This document shows positions 11,324-22,125 of a stretch of DNA of 64,000 bases, piece after piece; the first letter of the stretch is position 1, and every line of letters starts with the position of its first letter. The notes under the pieces are model-generated. The model worked only from the letters and a program-made list of their open reading frames with translations. It was not told where the DNA came from and did not search any database. The position numbers and the translations under genes were made by a program. The DNA is from Neurospora intermedia. Lineage: Eukaryota; Ascomycota; Sordariomycetes; Sordariales; Sordariaceae. The DNA lies in contig BTPP01000003.1 of NCBI GenBank assembly GCA_037102815.1, positions 5,642,001-5,706,000 of the forward strand, given 5' to 3'.

Positions 11324-14300
11324 ATGGGTGTGAACGGCCTCTGGACCGTTCTCCAACCCTGTGCCCGCCCAACCAATCTCTCCACCCTCAACCGCAAACG
11401 CCTCGCCATCGACGCCTCCATCTGGATCTACCAATTCCTCAAAGCCGTTCGCGACAAGGAAGGCAACGCCCTTCGCAACTCCCACGTCGTCGGCTTCTTC
11501 CGTCGAATATGTAAACTGCTATGGTACGGCATCAAGCCCGTCTTCGTCTTCGACGGCGGCGCTCCCGCTCTCAAGCGCGCCACCATCCAGGCTCGTCGGC
11601 GAAGACGAGAGGGCAGACGCGATGACGCCACGCGAACGGCAGGGAAATTACTAGCGGTGCAGATGCATCGTATGGCAGAGGAAGAAGAACAACGGAGGCG
11701 CAAAAGGGCCGAGGCACGAGAAGGCAAGAAGACGGCAGCAGCAGCAGCAGCAGCAGAAGAAGAAGAGGAGGAACAGGAAGTACTCCCGGACATGGACAAG
11801 GTTGTATACGCCGACGAACTAGGCATGTCCAAACAAGAACGTCAAAAGTCTCGACGATTTCACAAGCAAGACGCCTACCATCTTCCTGAACTCGACGGCG
11901 GCATCGAAGCCATGGGCAAGCCTGATGATCCGCGCATCATGTCTGTTGAAGAACTCGAAGAGTACGCTAGACAGTTTGAGAACGGGGAGGACATCAACCT
12001 TTATGACTTTAGCAAGATCGATTTCGACGGCGAGTTCTTCAAGTCTTTGCCGCCGGCTGATCGGTACAATATCTTGAATGCGGCAAGACTGAGGAGCAGG
12101 CTGAGAATGGGGTTGAGTAAAGAGCAGCTGGACGTCATGTTTCCTAACCGAATGGATTTCAGCCGGTTTCAAATTGAGAGAGTCAAGGAGAGGAATCACT
12201 TGACGCAGAGACTGATGTACGAGATGGGCATGACGGGGTTGGATCTGACGTTGGCGGTCAACGCGACGAGAGTGGCAGGCGATCAGAATAGGGAGTACAT
12301 CCTGGTGAAGAATGAAGGTGCCGAAGGCGGGTATGCGCTGGGAGTCGTGAGTACAGAGAAGGATAAAGGACAGATGACCAATCCAATTGATGTGGATGAA
12401 CTCGAGTTTCAGTTTCAGGGCAAGGGAGAGGAAGAGGAGGATTCGGAGGAGGATGTGGAGTTTGAGGATGTGCCAATTGAGGGGTTAAATCGGTTGCCCA
12501 AGCTGAGTAGGGCTGCTGGTCACAGGGCGAGGGGGATTGCGAACACAAGGAGGCAGTTCTACGAGTCAAGACAGAGTGAAGAGGCGGAGGATGAGGACGA
12601 AGATGACGAGGCCTTGTTTGTTGACAACGGACAAGATGCCGTCTATGGAGAGGAGGATGCGGTCGAAGCTGATGAGGAGGAAGACCTCAACAAAGCTATT
12701 GCCATGTCTCTTCGGAATCAGCATGGTGTTGGTTTGCAGCCAGAAGAAAAGGAGGATGAGAATTTGGAGTTTGAAGATGTTACTCCCCCAGAATGGACGC
12801 AGAAAGCGGTGGAAGCGCCCAAGCCCATTGTTAGCACCAGTGGTCGCATGGTTGCACACATTGTCAACAACAGGGCGAGTGCTGCCGTCCCAAGGCGAAG
12901 GGAGAGTACCGACAGCAGTGACAGCGAGGGAAATATCCGAGCAGCCATGGCCGCCGCTAGGAGGAAGCAAGCAAAGGCTCCCGCGCCAAAACCAGTGGTC
13001 GAAAACCGCCCTGCCCCTGCCAACACTCCTTTTAAAGGTCCCCTTCCATTTGAGAAGCTGAACTGGAAGCAACTGCTTGGGGGCAACCGACCGAAAGCAA
13101 AATCTCAGAAGGAGAAGGTGTCTGAATCGCCCAAGCCAGTGGAAACTGGTGAGATGGAACCTCAATCCGACGACGATGCTGGCGGTTTTGAGAGAGTGCC
13201 TGCAAAGAAGGATGCTCCTCGTCCACTACCGCCATGGCTAGCGAATCCCGACGAAGATATTCGCGAGACTGTACGGAAGCAGCGAGAACAGGACAGGCAG
13301 ATGGCTGAGGAGGATGAAGACTTGGCTCGAGAAGAGCAGGCCAGAATCCGGAAGCGACGAGAGGATGAAATCATGATGATTGAGTCATCCGATGAAAGTG
13401 ATGGTGATCTGGAGATCCTCGATGCTCCTCCATCACCCAAGAAGCCTACTCAGATGCCGGGGGCTAGTTCACCCTCGTTGGAGGATGAAGTCTCGCAAGA
13501 AGCAGTTCACAGCCGTCGATCACCCTCCCCTAATGAGGAAGAAGGCGACGACATTGTGTTTGAAGACGTAACCCTTCCATCTCAAACCATGACTCTTTCC
13601 TTCGGTCCACCTGCCACCCAAGCTGAGGAAGACGCCCAAATCGAAGCCGACCTCTTCAAAGACGTCCTTCCTCCACCTGCCCAACAGGAACGAGTTGAAG
13701 GTTTGGCTGCAGTTCCAGACGACACCACCACTGACATCGTCCCCGACCCCGACGCCCCCGCCCTCTCCGAGTTCGAAGACGACTTCAGCGACCCCGAAGA
13801 ACAAGAACTCCTTGCTTCTCTAGCCCAAGAAGCCGAAGAACACGCCCGCTTTGCCACCCAACTCAACCACAAAACCTTTCAAGAAAACCAAGCCGCCTAC
13901 GAACAAGAGCTCAAAGCCCTGCGCACCCAACAACGCAAAGACCGCCGCGACGCCGACGAAGTCACTCAAATCATGATCACCGAATGCCAAGCCCTCCTCC
14001 GCTTCTTCGGCATCCCCTACATCACCGCCCCCATGGAAGCCGAAGCGCAATGCGCCGAGCTCGTCCGCCTCGGTCTCGTAGACGGCATCGTCACCGACGA
14101 CTCCGACACTTTCCTATTCGGCGGCACCCGCGTCTACAAAAACATGTTCAACGGGAACAAATTCGTCGAATGCTACTTATCCTCCGACATTGAGCGCGAC
14201 CTTTCTTTATCTCGCGACCAACTCATTGCCCTCGCCCAACTTCTAGGGTCAGACTACACCGAAGGACTATCGGGCGTCGGCCCCGTAACAGCCGTGGAAA

Positions 14301-15142
14301 TCCTCTCGGAATTCCCTCCTGAACCTACACCCATCTCCTCCCTCACGGCCTTTAAAGAATGGTGGACCAAAATCCAATCGTCCCCACAACCAGACCCGTC
14401 TTTACTCTCCACCCCGTTTAGGCGCAAGTTCCGCAAAGCCCAAGCTACGAAACTGTTCTTGCCTGTAGGGTTCCCCAACCCGGCTGTGTTCGATGCGTAC
14501 TTACATCCAGAAGTCGATTCGACCCCGGAGCCCTTTCAATGGGGTGTCCCGGACCTCGAGGGGCTTCGACAGTTTCTGATGCAGACGATTGGATGGAGTC
14601 AGGAGAGAACGGATGAGGTGTTGGTTCCTGTGATTAGGGATATGAATAAGCGGGAGAGGGAGGGGACGCAGAGTAATATCACGAGATTTTTTGAGGGCGG
14701 GGTGGGGTCGGGGACTGTGAGGAGTTTGGGTGGTGGTGGGAATGAGGAGGCATTTGCGCCGAGAAGAAATGAAGTCAAGGGGAGTAAGAGGATGGCGGAG
14801 GCGGTGGGGAGGTTGAAAGCTAGGAATAGTAGTCGTAAGGGGACTGGAAGTGGGTTGAGTTTGGCGTTGCCGGTTATGGCGATGGGGCCGTTGAATGGGG
14901 AGGAGGAGAATGGGAAGAAGAGGAAGAGAGGAAAGGGGAAGGGGAAGAAGGCCGCTGCTGTGGAGGAAGAAGAAGAAGAAGAACGAGAGGATGTGGATGG
15001 TGAGAAGGAGGATGATGCGCAAGAGGGAGATGAGGATGAGGATGAGGATGAGGATGTTGTTGGTTCGAACTCGAAGGGCAAAAGGGGTGCTGCGAGAGGA
15101 AGGGGAAGGGGAAGGGGGAGGGGAAAGAGAGCGAGGGCGTAG
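11324..15142 (+). CDS. rad2: Rad2/XPG structure-specific endonuclease
   Basis: FEN1/XPG-family nuclease that makes the 3' incision in nucleotide excision repair. One intronless frame encodes 1272 residues, close to yeast Rad2 (about 1030) and human XPG (about 1190). The N-region begins MGVNGLWTVLQPCARP, with the metal-binding Asp30 (LAIDASIW) and Asp77 (VFVFDGGAP) at the positions conserved in XPG. The I-region at about 880-995 contains APMEAEAQCAEL, the acidic VTDDSDTFLFG and the helix-hairpin-helix LLGSDYTEGLSGVGPVTA. Between them is the long acidic, mostly disordered spacer typical of XPG rather than FEN1, with the DLNKAIAMSL ubiquitin-interaction-like element near residue 455. The C-terminus is basic (GKRGAARGRGRGRGRGK). 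The start has a good context (CACCATGG). Confidence 0.96.
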   Translation: MGVNGLWTVLQPCARPTNLSTLNRKRLAIDASIWIYQFLKAVRDKEGNALRNSHVVGFFRRICKLLWYGIKPVFVFDGGAPALKRATIQARRRRREGRRDDATRTAGKLLAVQMHRMAEEEEQRRRKRAEAREGKKTAAAAAAAEEEEEEQEVLPDMDKVVYADELGMSKQERQKSRRFHKQDAYHLPELDGGIEAMGKPDDPRIMSVEELEEYARQFENGEDINLYDFSKIDFDGEFFKSLPPADRYNILNAARLRSRLRMGLSKEQLDVMFPNRMDFSRFQIERVKERNHLTQRLMYEMGMTGLDLTLAVNATRVAGDQNREYILVKNEGAEGGYALGVVSTEKDKGQMTNPIDVDELEFQFQGKGEEEEDSEEDVEFEDVPIEGLNRLPKLSRAAGHRARGIANTRRQFYESRQSEEAEDEDEDDEALFVDNGQDAVYGEEDAVEADEEEDLNKAIAMSLRNQHGVGLQPEEKEDENLEFEDVTPPEWTQKAVEAPKPIVSTSGRMVAHIVNNRASAAVPRRRESTDSSDSEGNIRAAMAAARRKQAKAPAPKPVVENRPAPANTPFKGPLPFEKLNWKQLLGGNRPKAKSQKEKVSESPKPVETGEMEPQSDDDAGGFERVPAKKDAPRPLPPWLANPDEDIRETVRKQREQDRQMAEEDEDLAREEQARIRKRREDEIMMIESSDESDGDLEILDAPPSPKKPTQMPGASSPSLEDEVSQEAVHSRRSPSPNEEEGDDIVFEDVTLPSQTMTLSFGPPATQAEEDAQIEADLFKDVLPPPAQQERVEGLAAVPDDTTTDIVPDPDAPALSEFEDDFSDPEEQELLASLAQEAEEHARFATQLNHKTFQENQAAYEQELKALRTQQRKDRRDADEVTQIMITECQALLRFFGIPYITAPMEAEAQCAELVRLGLVDGIVTDDSDTFLFGGTRVYKNMFNGNKFVECYLSSDIERDLSLSRDQLIALAQLLGSDYTEGLSGVGPVTAVEILSEFPPEPTPISSLTAFKEWWTKIQSSPQPDPSLLSTPFRRKFRKAQATKLFLPVGFPNPAVFDAYLHPEVDSTPEPFQWGVPDLEGLRQFLMQTIGWSQERTDEVLVPVIRDMNKREREGTQSNITRFFEGGVGSGTVRSLGGGGNEEAFAPRRNEVKGSKRMAEAVGRLKARNSSRKGTGSGLSLALPVMAMGPLNGEEENGKKRKRGKGKGKKAAAVEEEEEEEREDVDGEKEDDAQEGDEDEDEDEDVVGSNSKGKRGAARGRGRGRGRGKRARA

Positions 15143-15586
15143 GTGCCGTGCTGTTAGTGCAGAGATACCCAACCAATTTTGGAGCTTGTTGACATCTGCA
15201 TTTATGAATTGTTTGCTTATGCGAGTCTGTGTCATTCTTCATCTGTCATACGGAACCTTGATTCTATTGCAAATGTTTCCAGGTGTATTAAGGTATGGCG
15301 GCATTGTCAACATCACTCACTTCCCCCCTCCTTCCCAAGAAAAGGATATTCACACGTCGGCGATAGTCATGAATCTTCCTGTGTGGAAGAACCCTAACCC
15401 CAAAAACAGAAATCATGATGAGAACCTCTCGCGTCGAGCATTATCAGGACACTCGACGATATCTCAACACCCACAACGCTCACTACTACCACAAAACAAT
15501 ATTTCACGGGTTCATCCATTTAGGTACTTTCCAACTCCTCACACAGGGAGCCAAATCAGGTGTTTTTCCCATATCGAGCATCTTTC

Positions 15587-15598
15587 CTAGGTACCTAG
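15587..15598. repeat. 12-bp palindrome CTAGGTACCTAG
   Basis: A perfect 12-bp inverted repeat without a spacer. It is one of several intergenic sites built on the TAGGTACCTA core found across the window. Confidence 0.8.
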
Positions 15599-15722
15599 TT
15601 CTACAAGTTTGTCGCAACAGCTAAGTATAGAGGTCCCATTCACTACAACTCTTATATTGCTTGCATCACAAACATCTCATTCATTCCACACACACACACA
15701 AGCACATATTAACCTGAACAAG

Positions 15723-15756
15723 CTGACTGACTGACTGACTGACTGATTGACTGGCT
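15723..15756. repeat. Tetranucleotide repeat (CTGA)n
   Basis: About eight units of CTGA with two imperfect copies. It is a microsatellite downstream of the Rad2-like gene. Confidence 0.8.
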
Positions 15757-15846
15757 GACCAAGCTGACTCACTGACTCCCTTAATGACTCCAGAGATAGG
15801 TACCTTTCCTAGCCAAATACCACGATCCTCAAAACCAAGAATTACC

Positions 15847-15872
15847 TACCTACCTACCTAGGTAGGTAGGTA
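15847..15872. repeat. 26-bp perfect palindrome of ACCT/AGGT units
   Basis: TACC units on the left mirror GGTA units on the right around the centre CCT|AGG, with 13 paired positions per arm and no loop. It could extrude as a cruciform or simply reflect a repeat slippage product. It belongs to the same ACCTAGGT sequence family seen elsewhere between genes. Confidence 0.85.
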
Positions 15873-16556
15873 CTCTAACGGCCCAACAGCTGAAGAGAAG
15901 GGGTAGCAAACCTTTGACCGTGAACGCTCGCCTATGTGTCTTAGTCTGTCATATATCGAACGGGTACCTACCGGTATATAAACCCTTTGATGTCCCTGTC
16001 TACTGAACCCATCTGTGTTTTACTTGGACCATTCTGTGCTGCAGATGCAGGGCATGCTGTCGGTGCGGTGGTTACTCCTATCAGCCTAATCTTTGGTCTG
16101 AGATAGGTACCTCTACGGGACGATTTGCGAGCTTCCGTAGGTCTATATGTATGGTAGTGGGTTGTGGGTTGTTAACGTGCGTGTGTAGCGGCTGGAGGGA
16201 GATTTAGATTGAGATGGAGATGGAGATGGAGATGGATATGGGGATGGAAAGCGGTTTACTTCTCTGGGTGAGTGGCATTTTGAATCGTTGCGGGTTCTGT
16301 GACTTGAGCGGACAGACCTGGGAACGCACCCAAGGATGGAAATACCAACGCTGGAAACCCAGGTGAAGGCTTGGAGGGTGGAGGGTGGAGATGCTTGGTG
16401 GCTGGATATGGGACGTTCTCGGTAAAGGGTTGGACTCCCTTGACCGTCAACGGACCAGCAGATAGTGCGTGGAGATGGATTCTCCATCATCTGGCCTTGA
16501 CTCCATGGAGGGAAGGCTCAAAATGCAGAGATGTGGAGTTTGAGGCGTTTGGGAAT

Positions 16557-16564
16557 CCCTTCAC
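16557..16564. promoter_or_regulatory. CCCTTCAC octamer upstream of TOS1-like copy A
   Basis: An octamer about 280 bp upstream of the copy A start. The same octamer occurs on one or other strand in the upstream regions of copies B and C, which suggests a shared regulatory element. Its binding factor is unknown. Confidence 0.5.
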
Positions 16565-16708
16565 TGAGGGTGGGACTGGCATCTGAAGTCGTTCCCGGGA
16601 CTTTGAAGGTCGTTTGGAGCCTGGCTGTTCTGACGGCTGTGCAGGTGAATGGTTGGGGGTTGGATTCACTGGAATCCTCCAGGTCCAAAATAAACTCCCA
16701 CGACGCCC

Positions 16709-16716
16709 TATATAAG
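16709..16716 (+). promoter_or_regulatory. TATA box of TOS1-like copy A
   Basis: TATATAAG lies 135 bp before the ATG at 16844. Equivalent boxes lie 141 and 149 bp before the starts of copies B and C, so the position is conserved in the family. Confidence 0.7.
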
Positions 16717-16843
16717 AACCAGGAAATTTCTTTCTGCTGCACTTTTCCTGGACTATCGGTTACACTGATCTCGAGCAGCCAGCGAGATATCGACCGCCTA
16801 CGACTAAAACACTTGGACTCCTGACTCGCATTTTTAGGTCACC

Positions 16844-18310
16844 ATGGCTTCCAACATTTTCAAAGTCATCATGCTTTTCGTGGCCTTGCTCTCCCTTTTG
16901 GGAGTTACAAGTGCCATGCCCACCAGCCTCGATACTATCAACAACAGCATCTCCACCTTCAACGGTTCTTCTTCCTCCAGTATTCACGCTCGTTCATTCC
17001 GCAACTCTGCCCCCTACGCGGACCCTCACGCCCAGGACCCCCTCCAGCTCGTCTCCTCCGACGACCTCTGCCAAAACAGAACCTTCGAGGATGGCGACTA
17101 CTACTGTTCCCGCGTCGACCAAGTTATCTACACGAACGTCGCCCACGACGGTGAATATCGCGAGGTCGCTTACATGAACGACGAGACCGGCGAGTGTCGG
17201 TTTGCCGCAGTCAACCACACCTTTTCTGGAGAACTCGCCCCGTTTAACGAGCCGGTAAGTCTTATGCTGCCTCTGAACAGACACCACCAATACCTACCAC
17301 TTGCTAACACAAAGACACCAAATAGGTCGCCGTCATCTTCCGTGGTCCCATCCACCTCAAGCAACTCGGCATCTACACCCCGGACGGCAGCGCTTACTCC
17401 CGTATCGGCTACTACGACGCCGCCCAACAGACCACCAAGGGTATTTCCTTCCTCGGCAACCGCGGCGGTGAAGGGTCCGGCGCAGTCAGTCAAACCTTTG
17501 GCGCTTCCCTTTCCTTTATCAACCCCCACGCCACCGGCGGGGCCGCGTCTCCCCAGGTTCTTGCCAACGAGGTCATCACGGATGAATTCGTCGTCATGAC
17601 GGACCAGGACTGCGATGGATCCTGCGGCTATGTCCGGCCTGGTTCCGTGGCTAAGAGTACGTCTCTCCTTTTCTTCCTTTCTTCCTTTCTTCTTTCCTTC
17701 CTTCCTTCCTTCCTTCCTTCCTTCCTTTCTTCTTTCCTTCCTTCCACTCTTTCCCCCTTCCCCCCTTCCATCTCCTTCATCACCCTCATCTCCTTCCCCC
17801 CTTCATGTTTATCCCTATTCCCCCGTCAACAACACTAACAAGACCAAAAAAGAGGGATTCCCCGGAACATCCCGCATCTTCCTCCTTGAATTCTCCATGC
17901 CCCACACCGGAGGAGCCGACATGCCCGCCATCTGGCTCGAGAACGCCCGCGTTCCGCTGACGCAACAGTACGGCGCTTGCTCCTGCTGGACTTCGGGGTG
18001 CGGCGAATGGGACGTCTTTGAGATTTTGCATGCTGGGTACGAGCGCGCCGAGACGACGTTCCATTTGGATCCGCCTGCTGGTGACGCGAATTGGTTTCAG
18101 CGCCCTGTAGACCAAAATACACCGATCAAAGTGGTTGTCTGGTTCGATGGGGGTGTTGATGGTGGTACGGCGAGTGTGAAGATCCTGGGGGGAAGTGATG
18201 GGGTGGTGTTTGGGGAGAGATTAGGGGAGGGAGAGGTGGGAGGGCTGAAGAAGAGGAGTGAGGGGGTTGTGAGTGAGGTTAATTATGCGGTTAGGAGGGG
18301 GGAGGCGTAG
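16844..18310 (+). CDS. TOS1-like secreted cell-wall protein, copy A
   Basis: Predicted secreted cell-wall protein of the TOS1/YJL171C family (DUF2401/DUF2403, putative glycosyl hydrolase). Three exons: 16844-17254, 17326-17656 and 17853-18310, giving 399 residues. The introns are 71 and 196 bp; the second carries a TTCC repeat. The N-terminus is a signal peptide (IFKVIMLFVALLSLLGVTSA). The first domain has DLCQNRTFEDGDYYC, VDQVIYTNV and GELAPFNEP; the second has CDGSCGY, FLLEFSMPH, CSCWTSGCGEWDVFE and GDANWFQRPVD. EWDVFE matches the E-x-D-x-x-E pattern of GH16 catalytic sites, so a beta-glucan-acting hydrolase or transglycosylase is a reasonable inference. I see no clear GPI-anchor tail, unlike yeast Tos1. 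The second acceptor (AAAAAG) is weak but is fixed by alignment with copy B. Confidence 0.88.
17674..17755 (+). repeat. TTCC/TTTC repeat inside the intron of copy A
   Basis: A pyrimidine-only microsatellite of CTTC/TTCC units fills the first half of the second intron of copy A. It explains why this intron is about three times longer than its counterpart in copy B. Confidence 0.85.
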
Positions 18311-18997
18311 GATGGAAGGTTGCTTTGAATGGCGATTTGGGAATGATGAGGTTGGCTGGGTTGTGGTGATGAGGTTGAGATCTGGTTGATCGTTGGGATA
18401 CTTTAAGCGAAGAAGCACGGCGTTGGGGCCTGAGAAGAGACTTAGATGCTTAGTGCTTTGGTGATACCCAGGAGTTCTGGTAGCTGTGGGCTCTTCATTT
18501 ATTTCGTTCCCTCCGTGGTACTCTCCTCCTTCATCTTCCTATTTTGTGTCGTCTGCCATCTACGATTCATTTCTGCTGGTATCTTGTTTCCTTTTACTTG
18601 CTGGTTTTGCTTCCTGTTCTGCCATGCTAGGCCAATATTCCATTACAGTAAGATGTTATAGTTGTATAGCTCCGGCCTCTTCAGGAAACGAATTATTAGA
18701 TGCAGGTACTCGTAATTCACTGGATGAATTCAAGATCTCATGGTACCTAATCATCATCAGAGACTAATGGCATTCGGCACGGTTTGCTGTTCTTAGCACC
18801 TTCATGACCTGTACCGGCCAAAATTGTTGGAAGCACACGTCGTTCCAGAATGGACTTGGTCATACCACCATGATGTTCCTTTACTTTTGTCTACTACATG
18901 TGGTGTGTCTTTGAGCTTCGATATATGCCCTGAAAACGTTGATCTCCTTTTTCTTACAGCCAGAGTGTGATGCCATCAAGTCAGCGGTCCTTATGGG

Positions 18998-19433
18998 GTG
19001 AAGGGCATCATGCCACCCTCGAAAAAAAAAGGGTTGATAGCCCGGATACTGATCTTGACAGCTACAAACTGTCCTGAAATTGACCACTTGGGCAGAAGTT
19101 CAGATACCTGCCAGTGAAGAAAAAGCCAACAGGTAAAGTGGGACGACAAAAACGCAACCCGCCAAAAGGTAGGGCAATGAAGGGGACGACAGGGCTCCAC
19201 GTTCGTGCCGTCTCAATCTGTCGGGTTAAAATCCGTTCGCATATCACTTGGCATATTCTTCGAGCTTCTCCCAGGAGGCTCCATATCATTGTGAAGGGGC
19301 TCCAGAACTTCAGACGGAGCCTTGTCCCATACCTCATCCCCACCTCGGCCGTGTAGAATGGGGAGTGAAGGTCCCAAAACCCTCTCTCTAGTGGATACTT
19401 CCCGCCTTATATATCAGACCAAGATCCCTTCAC
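18998..19433. promoter_or_regulatory. Cluster of three CCCTTCAC octamers upstream of copy B
   Basis: Octamers lie at 18998-19005 and 19291-19298 (as GTGAAGGG) and at 19426-19433 (as CCCTTCAC), 267-700 bp before the copy B start. The same octamer precedes copies A and C. Confidence 0.5.
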
Positions 19434-19558
19434 CTGAACCACCACATCTTTTGCTCCGTTCGACATTTCGTTTTGGCCTCAGGAGTGAATGGTAAAGCCA
19501 TGGAATCCACCTGGAATTCCTCGGTTCCGAAGGGGGCCAGAAACCTCTCCTGGGATAC

Positions 19559-19566
19559 TATAAAAG
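19559..19566 (+). promoter_or_regulatory. TATA box of TOS1-like copy B
   Basis: TATAAAAG lies 141 bp upstream of the chosen ATG at 19700. It is conserved in position with copies A and C. Confidence 0.75.
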
Positions 19567-19699
19567 GGCCCTTCCTCCTCCTACAACGCAAGCTTTTCCT
19601 TCTTCATCACCACCGAGATCACTCGAGGCAACAGTGGTCAGCAACACCGAACCATACCCGAACACATCCACCACGATCAACTTCAGGAAGGATCCAACC

Positions 19700-21120
19700 A
19701 TGATCCTCAAGATGTTCTGGCTCCTTGTGAGCCTCCTCATCCTTGGCGCCTTCAACGGTGTCACCTCCGTCGCTGTCTCTCGCAGCTCTTCTTCTGTCTC
19801 TGGTTCTGATTTCACTTCTTCCAACGGCAATTCCACCATTGTGGCTCGTATGATGTCTCCCTATGATACCGATCCCGACTTCAACCCACATCTCAACGTC
19901 CCGGATACTACCTCGGATGAGCTCTGCAACCGTGGCAAGACTTTCGAAGACGTTGACGCCAACGGCCATGGCAACTGGTATTGCCAAAAAGTCGATCAGA
20001 TAATCTACACCAAAGTTACAAAGCCCGGCACGTACCAGGAAGTGACTTTCATGGACAGCCAGTCCGGTGAGTGTAGAAAATCTCCCAGGGAGTTCAAGGG
20101 TGACCTTGCGCCTTATAACGAACCTGTAAGTTTAACCCATACTCCTTGGAACGAATGAATACTTACCTCTATGTCTTACACATCAGCTGTCCATTGTTTT
20201 CCGTGGTCCTCTGCGCCTCAAGCAGTTCTCCGTTTATACTCCTGGCGGCGGAGGTTCTTACAACCGCATCGGAGAATACCACGCGGCTTCTCAGACCAGG
20301 AATGGCATCATGTTCCTCGGTAACCGCGGTGGCGCTGGCTCGGGCGTTGCTGGCGGGTAAGTCTCCCTCAAAGCGACATTCCTCGAGACAATTCAACCAA
20401 GCTAACAGTGCTTTGCAGTCCATTCGGTGCCTCCCTTTCTTATGTCTCTTCCGATGGTCTCAGCGGTGCTTCCGGCCCGCAAACCATCCACGACGCCCAG
20501 TTGGTTTCTCATGCCGAGTTTATCGCCACCACCGACCAACCCTGCGATGGGTCCTGTGGATATCGACGTCCCGGTGCGGTTGCATACAGTAAGTTACTAT
20601 TGTCTCCTTGTCGGCTCTGTTCCTTCTTCAGTCCAGTCACTAACCACTTCCGTCCACAGAGGGTTTCCCCGGCTCGGCTCGTGTCTTCCTATTCGAATTC
20701 TCGATGCCGGACGAACCACAACACAACGGTGAGGCTGGCGGTAACGAGCCGGCCATTTGGCTTCTTAACTCCCGTATCCCCAACACCGCCCAGTACCACG
20801 AGTGCAACTGCTGGAAATCGGGATGCGGCGAGCTGGATATTTTCGAGATTCTTCATCAGGGACAGACCAAGGCGCTTTCCACCTTCCAGTTGGGTGATGG
20901 AGGCAAGTCGGCAGGTGATGCGAACTGGCTGCAGCGTCCCACGGGCGGTCCGATCAAGCTCGCTGTTGTGATGGACGCCACCAAAGGCGGCACTGTCTCG
21001 ATCAAGAACATGGGCGCCAGCAATGGCGAACGGTTCGGTGGCTCCCTGTCTGCGAGCCAGGTGGAGGGTCTCAAGGCCAAGAGTGGTCTTGTTTCGGAGT
21101 TTGTTTATCCCAACCATTAA
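19700..21120 (+). CDS. TOS1-like secreted cell-wall protein, copy B
   Basis: Paralog of copy A in the same orientation. Four exons: 19700-20125, 20187-20356, 20419-20588 and 20660-21120, giving 408 residues. The introns are 61, 62 and 71 bp, all with GTAAGT donors. The ATG at 19700 is preferred to one 66 bp upstream because it places the signal peptide (MILKMFWLLVSLLILG) at the N-terminus and keeps the family spacing to the TATA box. Family motifs: ELCNRGKTF, WYCQKVDQIIYT, GDLAPYNEP, CDGSCGYRRPG, FLFEFSMPDE, CNCWKSGCGELDIFE and GDANWLQRP. ELDIFE fits the GH16-like E-x-D-x-x-E signature. The first and last introns sit at the same places as the two introns of copy A; the middle one is unique among the copies. 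Confidence 0.9.
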
Positions 21121-21674
21121 GGGGTACTCACGAAGGGCAGCAAGAGACTGACAAGTAGTATGGGAGGACTTAAGGGAAGGAAGATGGTGATTACAGGTAG
21201 CATAGGCGTTTGGGACTTTTTGCTTTCGAGATACCCCGCGCAGTAGGAATTGTAATGGCACTTCCCTTCAAGAAAGATCGATCCGTCTTATCATGCATGT
21301 TGGGGCCGCATTCATAGTTGACTCGCAGAAAACACACGTCATGCAATGCTTAGAGAGACCTTAACTTCCAGTCAAGTCATGCGTTGAGGCAGGGACCGTA
21401 GGTAGCCATGTTACTAGCATGTGCCTCCCTGTATCTCATCGGTGGTTGCTTCTGTTTTTGATCGCTTCATCACCACGACACTATAACATCGTACAATGCG
21501 CTTTCTTTCACCTTGTTTTAGCCCGAGCACAGAGGAGCCATTTTTGACGACATCTGCGACGGCAGGTTTAGCATCATTGCCAATATAGGCAATAGAGCCC
21601 CGTACCACGAAATCCCAGCAGAAGCCTACACCTATCCACCCCAATTCACACATGTCTTCTTCGAGTTATTGTAA
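21121..21674. other. Intergenic between copy B and the MITE
   Basis: This is the 3' flank of copy B. No gene or RNA is recognised. Confidence 0.5.
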
Positions 21675-22125
21675 GGCTGCGTTTGTTCTGGTACGGTTGC
21701 AGTATAAACCGCCCCATACGGCCATTTCTGTACGATAACCGTACAAAAGAGCGATCATTTAGTTAATTACCGTACAAAAATACAATCTACGACCCCCTTA
21801 TTGGGGTTAGGGTTATATGTGGCTAGAAAACCGTACAAATTTAGCATCGCCGTACAAAATCACCAAAATGCAGACCAGCCCCAAAGCGCCGTAGTATGCC
21901 GTATACTCGCAGTCTGCACCCTGTAATGCCCTGTAAGCTCTAGTGATCTTAGCGCACTCGTACGACGCCTCTACCTTACCAACCAAATGAAATTGGTAGT
22001 ATATTGGCCGTATAAAGGGGGTGTAAACGGCTATACGGTGCATCTAAAAGGTGGCCCGAGCTTTGTTGTATAAAGCTATACGACCTCATCCTCTATACGG
22101 CAACCGTACGAGAACAAACGCAGCC
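21675..22125. mobile_element. 451-bp MITE, PIF/Harbinger-like
   Basis: Non-autonomous DNA transposon. The ends are inverted repeats of at least 32 bp with two mismatches: the left end starts GGCTGCGTTTGTTCTGGTAC and the right end is its reverse complement. Both ends are flanked by TAA (21672-21674 and 22126-22128), a 3-bp target duplication. A TWA duplication together with GG...CC termini is typical of PIF/Harbinger. Inside, variants of CCGTACAAA recur at least four times, which could be sub-terminal transposase sites. No transposase is encoded; the longest internal frame is under 80 codons. The near-identical termini suggest a fairly recent insertion. Confidence 0.85.

Larger units (their letters stand above)
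15143..16843. other. Intergenic between Rad2 and TOS1-like copy A
   Basis: No gene is seen. It contains the 3' region of Rad2, a (CTGA)n-like tract at 15723-15756, the palindromes at 15587-15598 and 15847-15872, a GGAGAT hexamer run near 16210, and the promoter of TOS1-like copy A. Confidence 0.6.
18311..19699. other. Intergenic between TOS1-like copies A and B
   Basis: No gene is seen. It contains the promoter of copy B, including CCCTTCAC-type octamers at 18998-19005 (reverse), 19291-19298 (reverse) and 19426-19433, and a TATA box at 19559. Confidence 0.6.

Noticed and set aside
14501-15235. 244-codon minus-strand frame over the end of Rad2
   Set aside because: Low-complexity shadow of the basic and acidic Rad2 tail; no domain.
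21799-21822. GGGGTTAGGGTTA resembling telomere repeat inside the MITE
   Set aside because: Only about two TTAGGG-like units, internal to a transposon; not a telomere or an interstitial array.
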